The position numbers and the translations under genes were made by a program. Under the pieces are notes generated by a model. It did not search any database. It saw only the letters and a list, made by a program, of their open reading frames with translations, and was not told the origin of the DNA. Positions 38,973 through 48,566 of a stretch of 64,000 bases of DNA are shown here, piece by piece. The number at the start of each line of letters is the position of its first letter. The first letter of the stretch is position 1. Source of the stretch: Sphingobacteriia bacterium (GTDB lineage Bacteria; Bacteroidota; Bacteroidia; Chitinophagales; Chitinophagaceae). The stretch covers positions 1 through 64,000 of the forward strand of contig CANGCK010000010.1 in assembly GCA_947452295.1 (NCBI GenBank). Reading direction: 5' to 3'.

Positions 38973-39386
38973 ATGAGAAAAATAGTTGTAAGTATTGTAT
39001 TATTACTCGGATTTATAATGATGGTTCAGTCTCAAACAATAGATATAAAAACCAAATCCAGTATTTCTAGAGGAAAAATTGTATATGAAAAATATTGCCT
39101 TACCTGTCATCAAGCTGATGGTGGGGGCGTTCCAAGAATGAATCCCCCCATCATTCAAACAACTTATGTATCGGGGAGTAAGGAACGATTAATTGGGATT
39201 GTATTGAAAGGACTTAATCAGCCAATTGAAGTAAATGGTGATGAGTATGAAAATCCAATGGCATCGCATGCTTATTTGAGTGATTTGCAAATTGCAGATG
39301 TATTAACATTTGTACGAAATTCATTTGGCAATAAATATCCAGCTGTATTGCCTTCGGAAGTTAAAGTGGTAAGAGCAAAAAAATAG
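38973..39386 (+). CDS. secreted c-type cytochrome
   Basis: Signal peptide; single CLTCH heme motif; distal Met region NPMASHAYLSD. Confidence 0.93.
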   Translation: MRKIVVSIVLLLGFIMMVQSQTIDIKTKSSISRGKIVYEKYCLTCHQADGGGVPRMNPPIIQTTYVSGSKERLIGIVLKGLNQPIEVNGDEYENPMASHAYLSDLQIADVLTFVRNSFGNKYPAVLPSEVKVVRAKK

Positions 39387-39388
39387 TG

Positions 39389-40519
39389 ATGCAAAGAATT
39401 TTATTTATAGACAGAGATGGAGTGGTTTTAGAAGAGCCACCGCAAGATTTTCAGGTAGATAGTATTGCAAAAACAAGCTTTGTGAAAGGGGCAATTTCGC
39501 AGCTTTCGCATATCGCTTCGGATTTTGATTTTTATAAAGTGATGGTAACTAATCAAGATGGATTGGGAACTGATAGCTATCCTGAACATGATTTTCATCC
39601 ATATCATGATTTAATGGTACGAACATTGGCTGGAGAAGGATTTGTATTCGATGAAATGATCATAGACAGAACATTCGCATCTGAAAATAAACCTACTCGA
39701 AAACCGGGAACTGCTTTGTTAAATCATTTTATCAACAATGAAGCGTTTGATATTGCCAACTCTTTTGTAATTGGCGACAGATGGAGTGATATACAATTAG
39801 CTAAAAATTTGGGATGTAAAGCAATTTATTTGAAATCTGGATTGCATACATTAACAGCTGAACAAACGGATTTATACAAAGACACCATTGTGCTAGAAAC
39901 TACCGAATGGCAAGCTATTTATGCATTTCTTAAATTAGGCCTTAGAAAAGTAGCACATCAACGGAATACCAATGAAACGAGTATAAGTATATCACTTAAT
40001 TTAGATGGGTCTGGTAAATCTTCTATTCAAACAGGGATTGGTTTTTTTGATCATATGTTAGACCAGATTGCTCGTCATGGGAAAATGGATTTAAGTATTG
40101 AGACCAAGGGGGATTTACATATTGATGAGCACCATACCATTGAAGATACGGGTATTGCATTAGGAGAGGCCTTTTCATTAGCACTTGCCGATAAAAGAGG
40201 TATGGAGCGATATGGTTTTGCATTACCTATGGATGAATCGGAAGCAAAAGTGTTAATAGATTTTGGTGGAAGAAATTGGATGGTATGGAATGCCGTATTT
40301 AACCGAGAGAAAATAGGAGAGATGCCCACTGAAATGTTTTTTCATTTTTTTAAATCATTCAGTGATGCAGCCAAGTGTAACTTAAATATAGAATGTAAGG
40401 GTGATAATGAACACCATAAAATAGAGGCCATTTTTAAAGCTTTTGCTAAAGCAATACGGATGGCAGTAAAACGAGACCCATTATCAAATCATTTACCTTC
40501 AACCAAAGGTGTTTTATAG
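39389..40519 (+). CDS. hisB: bifunctional histidinol-phosphatase / imidazoleglycerol-phosphate dehydratase
   Basis: HAD FIDRDGVVLEEP N-term; GIGFFDHMLDQIARHG, DEHHTIEDTGIALG, EHHKIEAIFKAFAKA C-term. Confidence 0.96.
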   Translation: MQRILFIDRDGVVLEEPPQDFQVDSIAKTSFVKGAISQLSHIASDFDFYKVMVTNQDGLGTDSYPEHDFHPYHDLMVRTLAGEGFVFDEMIIDRTFASENKPTRKPGTALLNHFINNEAFDIANSFVIGDRWSDIQLAKNLGCKAIYLKSGLHTLTAEQTDLYKDTIVLETTEWQAIYAFLKLGLRKVAHQRNTNETSISISLNLDGSGKSSIQTGIGFFDHMLDQIARHGKMDLSIETKGDLHIDEHHTIEDTGIALGEAFSLALADKRGMERYGFALPMDESEAKVLIDFGGRNWMVWNAVFNREKIGEMPTEMFFHFFKSFSDAAKCNLNIECKGDNEHHKIEAIFKAFAKAIRMAVKRDPLSNHLPSTKGVL

Positions 40520-40996
40520 GCTTTTTTGACGTTTCCAAGTATCAGTTCTGCCAATAATTGAAAAGCCTATAAAGCCTCTAAGCTCAATTGTATTTTCATC
40601 TATCATAGTGATTTTACAACTGTATTCATTTCCCGAATTCGGATCATATACACTACCTTCTTTCCATGAATATTCTTTGATGAATTTGAGGTCTTTAACA
40701 TTAACCAATCCTAAAATTGGCCTGCTGCGCAATTTGGGCTCTTTGTTTTTTACATCTGTTTGAGGTTTGCCTGTAGTTGGGTCTATAGGTGTTTTTAACC
40801 ATACAATCTTCCCGAAATAATTATTCCCTTGCTTGTAAATTTGTACTAATCCATTTCCTGATCCAGGCTTCCACAAGCCTACAATTGCATCAGGATTGGG
40901 CGTATTCCCCAATACAGTTGTAGTACCCCAGAATAGTTGAGCCGTAAAACAAAATAATAGAAAAGTGCTTTTCTGGAGTAATGATTTCATAAACAA
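40514..40996 (-). CDS. DUF2147 domain-containing secreted protein
   Basis: IVGLWKPGSGNGLVQIYKQGNNYFGKIVWLK; LRGFIGFSIIGRTDTWKR. Confidence 0.88.
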   Translation of the reverse strand: MFMKSLLQKSTFLLFCFTAQLFWGTTTVLGNTPNPDAIVGLWKPGSGNGLVQIYKQGNNYFGKIVWLKTPIDPTTGKPQTDVKNKEPKLRSRPILGLVNVKDLKFIKEYSWKEGSVYDPNSGNEYSCKITMIDENTIELRGFIGFSIIGRTDTWKRQKSL

Positions 40997-41186
40997 TAGA
41001 TTATCTGGGGTTAATTATAATAGTAAATATACATAAAGCCTTAATAAGCTAACCATTATTTGTGATTAATTATTTTGTTTTTCCCTTCAGATTCCCCATC
41101 TTTGTAATAGTATAATTTAAACTTTAGCGGATGTGTTCTGTTGAACTTGTAGGAATTTGAGCAGAATTTTATAAAAAAAGTTTTAG

Positions 41187-41243
41187 ATGAAATTAATAAA
41201 CAAACATTGGTGGTGGCATACTGATTCCTTACTGGGGTTATAA
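41187..41243 (+). CDS. trp operon leader peptide MKLINKHWWWHTDSLLGL*
   Basis: ATG AAA TTA ATA AAC AAA CAT TGG TGG TGG CAT ACT GAT TCC TTA CTG GGG TTA TAA; three tandem Trp codons upstream of trpE attenuator. Confidence 0.88.
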   Translation: MKLINKHWWWHTDSLLGL

Positions 41244-41304
41244 TGTCATTGCTGCAATTCAATGTATATAATTTTAAAGCCCCGGATATAATCGGGGCTT
41301 TTTT
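41234..41304 (+). promoter_or_regulatory. trp transcription attenuator (alternative helices)
   Basis: GGGGTTATAATGT (41234-41246) can pair imperfectly with ATTTTAAAGCCCC (41271-41283), competing with the terminator stem. Confidence 0.75.
41276..41304 (+). terminator. attenuator terminator hairpin upstream of trpE
   Basis: AAAGCCCCG-GATATAAT-CGGGGCTTTTTT. Confidence 0.88.
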
Positions 41305-41336
41305 GTTGAAATAATTGAATAATATGCTAGATTAAT

Positions 41337-42749
41337 ATGAATAAAATAAAAGTAGAAACCGTTGTAAAAAAAATGCTGGGTGATGTGTATACTCCAGTAG
41401 GCATATACTTGCGTTTGCGAGATCGTTATAGAGATACTATTCTTTTGGAAAGTACCGATCACCATGTAGCTGAAAACAGTTATTCCTTTATTTGTATCAA
41501 TGCAATTGCAGGTATTGAAATTACTTCATCAGACAGTATTGAATTTAAATTGCCGGGTAAACCAGCTGAACATTTGAATATAAACAATACGAATAGCGTT
41601 GCTGGTGTGCTTTGGGATTTTATGCAAAATTTTTCGGTAAACGTAGGTATCGATAAAGCAATAAAATTTGCGCAAGGATTATATGGTTATACAAGTTTTG
41701 ATGCTGTACAATTTTTTGATAAGGTTCAGTTAAGTCAAAAATCAATTACAAGTATCCCCTTAATGCGTTACAGATTATATCAATATGTAATTGCTTTTAA
41801 TCATCATAAAGACGAGTTGTATGTATGTGAAAATAAAATTGAAGGGTTAGATGGAGATGTGGCTGCGGTAGAATCGTTGATTAAAAATAAAGATGTACCT
41901 GTTTATCCATTTAAATTAAAGGGCGAGGAACGATCTAACCTTACAAACGAAGCATATATAGATATGGTTCGAAAAGGCATTAAAAGTTGTTTACGTGGCG
42001 ATGTTTTTCAAATTGTATTGAGTCGTAGGTTTGAACAAGAATTTGTAGGTGATGAATTTAATGTATATAGAGCCCTTCGGAATATAAATCCATCTCCATA
42101 TTTATTTTTCTTTGATTATGGTGAGTATAAGATCTTTGGTTCTTCACCCGAATCGCAGTTGGTTATTCAACAACAACAAGCGGTAGTGCATCCTATTGCG
42201 GGCACATTTAAAAGAACCGGCGACGATAAAACAGATCGGGCTGAAGCGGAACGATTGTTAATGGATGCCAAAGAAAACGCAGAACATGTGATGTTGGTTG
42301 ACTTAGCACGGAACGACTTAAGTAGGGTTTGTACTGATGTTGAAGTGAAACAATACCGACAAGTGCAATACTACAGTCATGTTATTCATTTGGTGAGTGA
42401 AGTAATAGGTAAAGTGAAAGAAAACCAAAACCCATTTGAACTATTTGCAAAAACCTTTCCTGCCGGCACTTTAAGTGGTGCGCCAAAAATAAAAGCTTTA
42501 TCGTTAATAGATGATTATGAGCCTACTAACAGAAGTTTTTATGGCGGTGGTATTGGATTTATGGGGTTTGATGGAAGTTGCAATCATGCAATAATGATTC
42601 GTACATTTTTATCTCAACAAAACACTTTGATTTGTCAGGCCGGTGCAGGTGTTGTAGCGTTGAGTATACCTGAAAATGAGTTACAAGAAGTGAACAATAA
42701 ATTAAACGCATTGAAAACTGCAGCAAAAGCAGCTGAACTAATTCATTAA
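41337..42749 (+). CDS. trpE: anthranilate synthase component I
   Basis: FQIVLSRRFEQEF; PIAGTFKRTGDDKTDRAEAERLL; LVDLARNDLSRVC; PAGTLSGAPKIKAL. Confidence 0.95.
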   Translation: MNKIKVETVVKKMLGDVYTPVGIYLRLRDRYRDTILLESTDHHVAENSYSFICINAIAGIEITSSDSIEFKLPGKPAEHLNINNTNSVAGVLWDFMQNFSVNVGIDKAIKFAQGLYGYTSFDAVQFFDKVQLSQKSITSIPLMRYRLYQYVIAFNHHKDELYVCENKIEGLDGDVAAVESLIKNKDVPVYPFKLKGEERSNLTNEAYIDMVRKGIKSCLRGDVFQIVLSRRFEQEFVGDEFNVYRALRNINPSPYLFFFDYGEYKIFGSSPESQLVIQQQQAVVHPIAGTFKRTGDDKTDRAEAERLLMDAKENAEHVMLVDLARNDLSRVCTDVEVKQYRQVQYYSHVIHLVSEVIGKVKENQNPFELFAKTFPAGTLSGAPKIKALSLIDDYEPTNRSFYGGGIGFMGFDGSCNHAIMIRTFLSQQNTLICQAGAGVVALSIPENELQEVNNKLNALKTAAKAAELIH

Positions 42750-42761
42750 TTTTTTTTGAGT

Positions 42762-43361
42762 ATGAGAAAGATTTTAGTTTTTGATAATTATGATTCATTT
42801 ACTTATAACTTAGTACAGTTAGTATCGAGGATTTGCAAGGGCAATAGTATTATTGATGTGTATCGAAATGATGAAATATCATTAGATAAAGTGGCCGAAT
42901 ATGATAAGATTCTTTTATCTCCTGGACCAGGTATACCTTCTGAAGCAGGTCTATTACTTCCATTAATTAAGCGGTATGCAGCAAGTAAATCTATTTTAGG
43001 CGTTTGTTTGGGGCATCAGGCTATAGGGGAAGCTTTTGGGGCTGAATTATCTAATTTATCTAATGTTTACCATGGTATTGCTACGCCCATCAAAATAAAT
43101 AATGAAGAAATAGGTACAAAAAGTTATTTATTTAATGATTTGCCCAATGAACTTATTGTTGGAAGATATCATAGCTGGGTGGTAAATAACGCACATTTTC
43201 CTGCTGATTTAACTGTTACAGCCATTGATGATAACGGTTATATAATGGCACTTCAACATAAGCAGTATGATGTTCAGGGAGTACAATTTCATCCTGAAAG
43301 TGTATTAACACCTGATGGAGAAAAAATGCTCAATAATTGGCTAACTAGTGAATCAAAATAA
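42762..43361 (+). CDS. trpG: anthranilate synthase component II (glutamine amidotransferase)
   Basis: DNYDSFTYNLVQL; LSPGPGIPSEAG; GVCLGHQAIGEAFG; QFHPESVLTPDG. Confidence 0.96.
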   Translation: MRKILVFDNYDSFTYNLVQLVSRICKGNSIIDVYRNDEISLDKVAEYDKILLSPGPGIPSEAGLLLPLIKRYAASKSILGVCLGHQAIGEAFGAELSNLSNVYHGIATPIKINNEEIGTKSYLFNDLPNELIVGRYHSWVVNNAHFPADLTVTAIDDNGYIMALQHKQYDVQGVQFHPESVLTPDGEKMLNNWLTSESK

Positions 43362-43447
43362 GGAATATGAAAGACGTCATGAATCATTTCAAATGAAGAT
43401 GAGAGTAAAACGAATATCATTTGCATAAAATCAATACAAATATTTAG

Positions 43448-44440
43448 ATGAAAAAAATATTGCAATATTTATTTGAGCATAAAACGCTATCAAGACAACA
43501 AGCGAAAGAAATAATTATCAATATGTCGGCAGCACAATATAACGATGCTGAATTGGCAGCCTTTATTACTATTTTTTTAATGCGCAGTATTACCATTGAA
43601 GAGCTCAGTGGGTTTAGTGATGCATTGTTAGAATTATCTGTAAAAGTGAATTTTACGGGAGGCAAATTATTGGACATTGTTGGTACCGGTGGGGATGGAA
43701 AAAACTCTTTTAATATTTCTACCCTTGCTTGTTTTATAGTGGCTGGTGCCGGACAAAAAGTTACTAAACACGGTAATTATGGCGCTTCAACTATAAGTGG
43801 TTCATCTAATGTAATGGAACAAATTGGCTATACATTTAAAAATGATAATAATGCCTTACAGAAAGAATTAGATATTGCCAATATTTGTTTTTTACACGCG
43901 CCTCTTTTTCATCCTGCTTTAAAAATTGTTGGACCGATTCGAAAAAATTTAGGTGTCCGCACTTTTTTTAATATGCTTGGCCCCATGGTAAATCCTGCAA
44001 AACCCGATTTTCAATTAGTAGGTGTATATAATGTTGAAATGGCAAGAATATATAATTATTTATTGCAAGAGAAAGGGAAGGCCTTTACCATAATTCATAG
44101 TTTAGATGGATATGATGAAATTTCATTAACCAATGATACTAAAGTAATTTCTAACAACGGGGAAAAAATTATGACTCCTCATCAGTTAGGAAAATTAGTG
44201 GTTTCACCCAATGAAATACATGGCGGAAATACGGTTGAAGAATCTGCTAGCATATTTTTACGTATTATTAAAGGGGAAGGGACTAAAGCGCAAAATGCAG
44301 TTGTTTTAGCAAATGCAGCAATGGCTTTGTATTGTACGGGTACTTATGAAAATTATGAGACTGCATTTCAAGCAGCCGTTTTTAGTTTAGAAAGTGGTAA
44401 AGCATATGAAGGATTAAAAAAACTCATTGCTTTACAATAG
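43448..44440 (+). CDS. trpD: anthranilate phosphoribosyltransferase
   Basis: DIVGTGGDGKNSFNIST; KHGNYGASTISGSSNVME; LGPMVNPAKP. Confidence 0.97.
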   Translation: MKKILQYLFEHKTLSRQQAKEIIINMSAAQYNDAELAAFITIFLMRSITIEELSGFSDALLELSVKVNFTGGKLLDIVGTGGDGKNSFNISTLACFIVAGAGQKVTKHGNYGASTISGSSNVMEQIGYTFKNDNNALQKELDIANICFLHAPLFHPALKIVGPIRKNLGVRTFFNMLGPMVNPAKPDFQLVGVYNVEMARIYNYLLQEKGKAFTIIHSLDGYDEISLTNDTKVISNNGEKIMTPHQLGKLVVSPNEIHGGNTVEESASIFLRIIKGEGTKAQNAVVLANAAMALYCTGTYENYETAFQAAVFSLESGKAYEGLKKLIALQ

Positions 44441-44475
44441 CGTATATCAATTTAAATAATTACACACTTATTTGT

Positions 44476-45273
44476 ATGAATATTTTAGAAAAAATAATTG
44501 AACAAAAAAAAATAGAGGTAGGGGATAGAAAATTACTTAGGTCGATTGGTGATTTAGAAAAAGAAAAATATTTTTCTAAAGAAAACATCTCCTTAAAATC
44601 TTTTGTTTTACATCCCGAAAAAACAGGTATTATAGCAGAATATAAAAGACAGTCGCCTAGCAAAGGGATCATTAATCATCATTCTACTGTTGAAGATGTG
44701 ACTGCAGCTTACACTGTTAATGGTGCATCTGGGCTGTCGGTACTTACAGATGAATTATTTTTTGGCGGTACTATTTCTGATTTAATAAAAGCAACTGCAA
44801 ATAAAATACCCTTGCTTAGAAAAGATTTCATGATAGATGAATATCAATTGATTGAAGCAAAAGCATATGGGGCAGATGTAATATTATTAATAGCAGCATG
44901 CTTAACTCCTGCAGAAGTAAAAAAAATGGCAACAACAGCTAAGCAGCTTGGATTAGAAGTATTACTCGAAATACATAATGAACAAGAACTTGATCATATT
45001 TGTAATGAAGTTGATTTAGTAGGAGTAAATAACCGTAACCTTAAAAATTTTGAAGTAAAAATAGAAACATCATTGCAATTAATTTCACAAATTCCTGAAA
45101 GCAAACCTGCAGTTGCAGAAAGCGGTATAAATCAGGTTGAAACAATAATAACGCTTCAGAATGCAGGGTTTAAAGGATTTTTAATAGGCGAACATTTTAT
45201 GAAAAATGAACAGCCTGCCATTGCATTTGCAGATTTTGTAAATCAATTAAAATCCATGCAAGATGCGAATTAA
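44476..45273 (+). CDS. trpC: indole-3-glycerol phosphate synthase
   Basis: IIAEYKRQSPSKGII; LLRKDFMIDEYQLIEAKAYGADVILLI; VGVNNRNLKNFEV. Confidence 0.97.
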   Translation: MNILEKIIEQKKIEVGDRKLLRSIGDLEKEKYFSKENISLKSFVLHPEKTGIIAEYKRQSPSKGIINHHSTVEDVTAAYTVNGASGLSVLTDELFFGGTISDLIKATANKIPLLRKDFMIDEYQLIEAKAYGADVILLIAACLTPAEVKKMATTAKQLGLEVLLEIHNEQELDHICNEVDLVGVNNRNLKNFEVKIETSLQLISQIPESKPAVAESGINQVETIITLQNAGFKGFLIGEHFMKNEQPAIAFADFVNQLKSMQDAN

Positions 45274-45931
45274 GGTATGTGGCTTAACAACAGCAACACA
45301 GTTTGCAGAATTAGATGATTTAGGTGTTGATTTTGGTGGGTTTATATTTTATCCGCAATCCCCCCGATATGTATTCAATCATTTATCAACTGAAGATATT
45401 CGTCGTTTAAATGGAAGCAAAATTCATAAAGTAGGCGTTTTTGTAAATGAAACGATTGATCAGCTTTTAAAAATGGTGGATGAATGTGGTATTAACATGG
45501 TGCAATTGCATGGTGATGAAACCCCTCATTACTGTGAGAAAGTGGCAGAACATGTTACCGTAATTAAAGCTTTTAGGTTAAGGGATGAAGATGATGTACT
45601 GTGGAAGATAAAAGATTTTAAGGAAGTAGTTGATATGTTTTTATTTGATACTGCAACTCCTGCGTATGGGGGATCTGGTAAACGATTTAATTGGAACATA
45701 TTAGCGGGTATTTCAATAGACAAACCTTTTTTGTTAAGTGGGGGCATTGGCTATGATGATGTTGAATTAATAGAACAATTTTTGCGAAATGAAGTTTCAA
45801 AGGATCTTTTTGCAATAGATGTAAACAGCAAATTTGAGCTATCACCAGGGATAAAGAATATTTCTTTAATTGAAAATTTCCTACAACGTATGAACAGTAG
45901 TTTACAATTTCACTCAACCGTTAAAATTTAA
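45263..45931 (+). CDS. trpF: phosphoribosylanthranilate isomerase
   Basis: [36 protein letters not shown]. Confidence 0.96.
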   Translation: MRIKVCGLTTATQFAELDDLGVDFGGFIFYPQSPRYVFNHLSTEDIRRLNGSKIHKVGVFVNETIDQLLKMVDECGINMVQLHGDETPHYCEKVAEHVTVIKAFRLRDEDDVLWKIKDFKEVVDMFLFDTATPAYGGSGKRFNWNILAGISIDKPFLLSGGIGYDDVELIEQFLRNEVSKDLFAIDVNSKFELSPGIKNISLIENFLQRMNSSLQFHSTVKI

Positions 45932-45942
45932 AGCATTTATAT

Positions 45943-47124
45943 ATGATCGATTATCAACAACCCTCGGTACAAGGCTATTACGGACAGTTTGGTGGCGCTT
46001 ACATTCCAGAAATGCTACATGGCAATGTGGAAGAATTGCGCCAGCAATATTTGTCGATTATGCGAGAGCCCTCTTTCATCGAAGAATTTGAAGCATTATT
46101 AAAAGATTATGTAGGCAGGCCAACACCTTTGTTTTTAGCCGAAAGATTAAGTGCTGAATTTAATACCACAATTTATTTAAAGCGCGAAGATTTATGCCAT
46201 ACTGGTGCTCATAAAATTAATAATACAATTGGTCAGATTTTGTTAGCAGCTCGTTTGGGTAAGACACGTATTATTGCCGAAACTGGCGCAGGTCAACATG
46301 GTGTTGCAACTGCTACGGTTTGCGCACTTAAAGGTCTTTCTTGTATAGTTTATATGGGTGAAAAAGACATTGAACGTCAGGCTCCTAATGTGGCGCGAAT
46401 GAAAATGTTAGGTGCAACAGTTGTGCCAGCAACCAGTGGTAGTAAAACATTGAAGGATGCTACCAATGAAGCTATTCGTGATTGGATTAATCACCCAAAT
46501 GATACGCATTATATTATTGGTAGTGTGGTAGGACCTCATCCTTATCCGGATATGGTAGCTAAATTTCAAAGTGTTATCAGTAAAGAAATTCGTATTCAAT
46601 TGAAAGAAAAAACTGGTAGTGAATTGCCTACTCATGTAATTGCTTGTGTAGGTGGAGGTAGTAATGCTGCCGGCGCCTTTTATCATTTTTTAAATGAATC
46701 ATTAGTTAAAATTATTGCAGTTGAAGCAGCAGGTCATGGTGTTAATTCGGGTATGAGTGCGGCAACTTCTCAATTAGGAAAACCTGGAATTCTACATGGC
46801 AGTAAAAGTCTATTGATGCAAACAGCTGATGGCCAAGTGGTTGAACCACATAGTATTTCCGCAGGATTAGATTATCCTGGTATTGGCCCATTACATGCCA
46901 ATTTATTTGAATCAGGCAGAGCCACTTTTTTAAGTGCAACGGATGAAGAAGCGCTAGACGCCGCATTTCATATCAGTAAAACAGAAGGCATTATCCCTGC
47001 ATTGGAAACTGCACATGCTTTTGCTGTATTAGGAAAATTAAATCTGAAAAAGTCAGACGTGGTAGTTATTTGTTTGAGTGGCCGGGGCGATAAAGATTTA
47101 GCAACATACATGAACTATTTATAA
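45943..47124 (+). CDS. trpB: tryptophan synthase beta subunit
   Basis: [47 protein letters not shown]. Confidence 0.98.
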   Translation: MIDYQQPSVQGYYGQFGGAYIPEMLHGNVEELRQQYLSIMREPSFIEEFEALLKDYVGRPTPLFLAERLSAEFNTTIYLKREDLCHTGAHKINNTIGQILLAARLGKTRIIAETGAGQHGVATATVCALKGLSCIVYMGEKDIERQAPNVARMKMLGATVVPATSGSKTLKDATNEAIRDWINHPNDTHYIIGSVVGPHPYPDMVAKFQSVISKEIRIQLKEKTGSELPTHVIACVGGGSNAAGAFYHFLNESLVKIIAVEAAGHGVNSGMSAATSQLGKPGILHGSKSLLMQTADGQVVEPHSISAGLDYPGIGPLHANLFESGRATFLSATDEEALDAAFHISKTEGIIPALETAHAFAVLGKLNLKKSDVVVICLSGRGDKDLATYMNYL

Positions 47125-47173
47125 TGATTACATTACGGAGGTATTGTTAATCTTTAATATTAAACACAATTCT

Positions 47174-47953
47174 ATGTCTAGAATACAAGATATATTTAAA
47201 CAAAAAAAACAAAAAGTACTCAACGTATATTTTACTGCTGGATATCCTGCATTAAATGATACATTAACTATTATGCAATCATTGGCATTGGCGGGTGTTG
47301 ATATTATTGAAATTGGTATGCCATATAGTGATCCACTTGCCGATGGACCAGTTATACAAGATAGTAGTTCAAAAGCACTAGCAAATGGCATGAGTATTCA
47401 ATTGTTGTTTGAACAGTTGAAACAATTTCGAAAAGTTGATACATTAACGAATACCGGTGTTGTATTGATGGGGTATATGAATCCGGTGTTGCAATATGGT
47501 TTCGAAAAATTTTGCGCAGATGCCGCAGCTGTTGGTGTTGATGGGTTGATATTACCCGATTTGCCAGAGTATGAATTTGAACATGAATATGGTGCTATTA
47601 TTAAACAACATGCACTCGACTTTATCTTTCTTGTAACACCTGAAACTACACCTGATAGAGTCAATAAATTAGATGCATTAAGTTCAGGATTTTTATATGC
47701 AGTCAGTTCATCTGCAACTACCGGTGGTGATAAAGATTTTTCTGAAGTAGAAATTTATTTACAAAAATTGCAGCAAATGAATTTGAACAATCCTGTAATG
47801 GTGGGATTTGGTATTAAAGATAAGTTAACTTTCGAGTCGGCTTGTAAATTCGCAAATGGCGCTATAATAGGTAGCGCATTTATTAAAGAATTGAATAACA
47901 ATAATAAAGTGGATGTAACCGCCAACAATTTTGTACACGCTATTCTTCGTTAA
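47174..47953 (+). CDS. trpA: tryptophan synthase alpha subunit
   Basis: YFTAGYPALNDT; IEIGMPYSDPLADGPVIQ; GLILPDLP. Confidence 0.96.
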   Translation: MSRIQDIFKQKKQKVLNVYFTAGYPALNDTLTIMQSLALAGVDIIEIGMPYSDPLADGPVIQDSSSKALANGMSIQLLFEQLKQFRKVDTLTNTGVVLMGYMNPVLQYGFEKFCADAAAVGVDGLILPDLPEYEFEHEYGAIIKQHALDFIFLVTPETTPDRVNKLDALSSGFLYAVSSSATTGGDKDFSEVEIYLQKLQQMNLNNPVMVGFGIKDKLTFESACKFANGAIIGSAFIKELNNNNKVDVTANNFVHAILR

Positions 47954-47971
47954 CGATTAAATATTTATCTA

Positions 47972-48562
47972 GTGAATTTGGTAATCATTAAATACAATGC
48001 AGGTAATATACAGTCTGTTTTATTTGCTCTTGAAAGAATTGGTGCAACCGCTACAGTAACAGATGATTTAGACATTATTCAATCTGCTGACAAAGTGATT
48101 TTCCCAGGTGTTGGCGAAGCAAGTACAGCAATGAACTATTTAAAATCCAAAAAAATGGATCAATTGATAGTTAAACTAAAACAACCGGTGTTAGGTATTT
48201 GCTTGGGGATGCAGTTGATGTGTAAATATAGCGAGGAAAACAATACCGATTGTTTAGGTATTTTTGATGAATCAGTGAAAAAGTTTATTGCATCATCCAA
48301 TGAAATTAAAATACCTCAAATTGGATGGAATAACATTTACCATTTACAATCACCTTTGTTCCATCAAGTTCAAGAAAACAGCTTTTGTTATTTTGTTCAT
48401 GGCTATTATGCTTCATTGGGTGAACATACTATTGCGACTACTAATTATGGAATTGAATACAGTGCGGCTTTAAATAAAAATAATTTTTACGGCACTCAAT
48501 TTCATCCCGAAAAAAGCGCTTCAATCGGTGAACAAATTCTACAAAATTTTATAAACATTTAA
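47972..48562 (+). CDS. hisH: imidazole glycerol phosphate synthase subunit HisH (GTG start)
   Basis: IKYNAGNIQSV; VIFPGVGEASTAM; GICLGMQLMCKYSEE; YGTQFHPEKS. Confidence 0.95.
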   Translation: MNLVIIKYNAGNIQSVLFALERIGATATVTDDLDIIQSADKVIFPGVGEASTAMNYLKSKKMDQLIVKLKQPVLGICLGMQLMCKYSEENNTDCLGIFDESVKKFIASSNEIKIPQIGWNNIYHLQSPLFHQVQENSFCYFVHGYYASLGEHTIATTNYGIEYSAALNKNNFYGTQFHPEKSASIGEQILQNFINI

Positions 48563-48566
48563 TCCA

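Noticed and set aside
41141-41159. Promoter for the trp leader (TTG ... TAGGAATTTG)
   Set aside because: The -7-like element has two extra bases relative to TAnnTTTG and no correctly spaced TTTG; not strong enough to call.
45263-45931. Bifunctional HisA/TrpF (PriA-like) sharing between the pathways
   Set aside because: Separate, complete trpF (45263-45931) and hisA (48567-49283) are both present.
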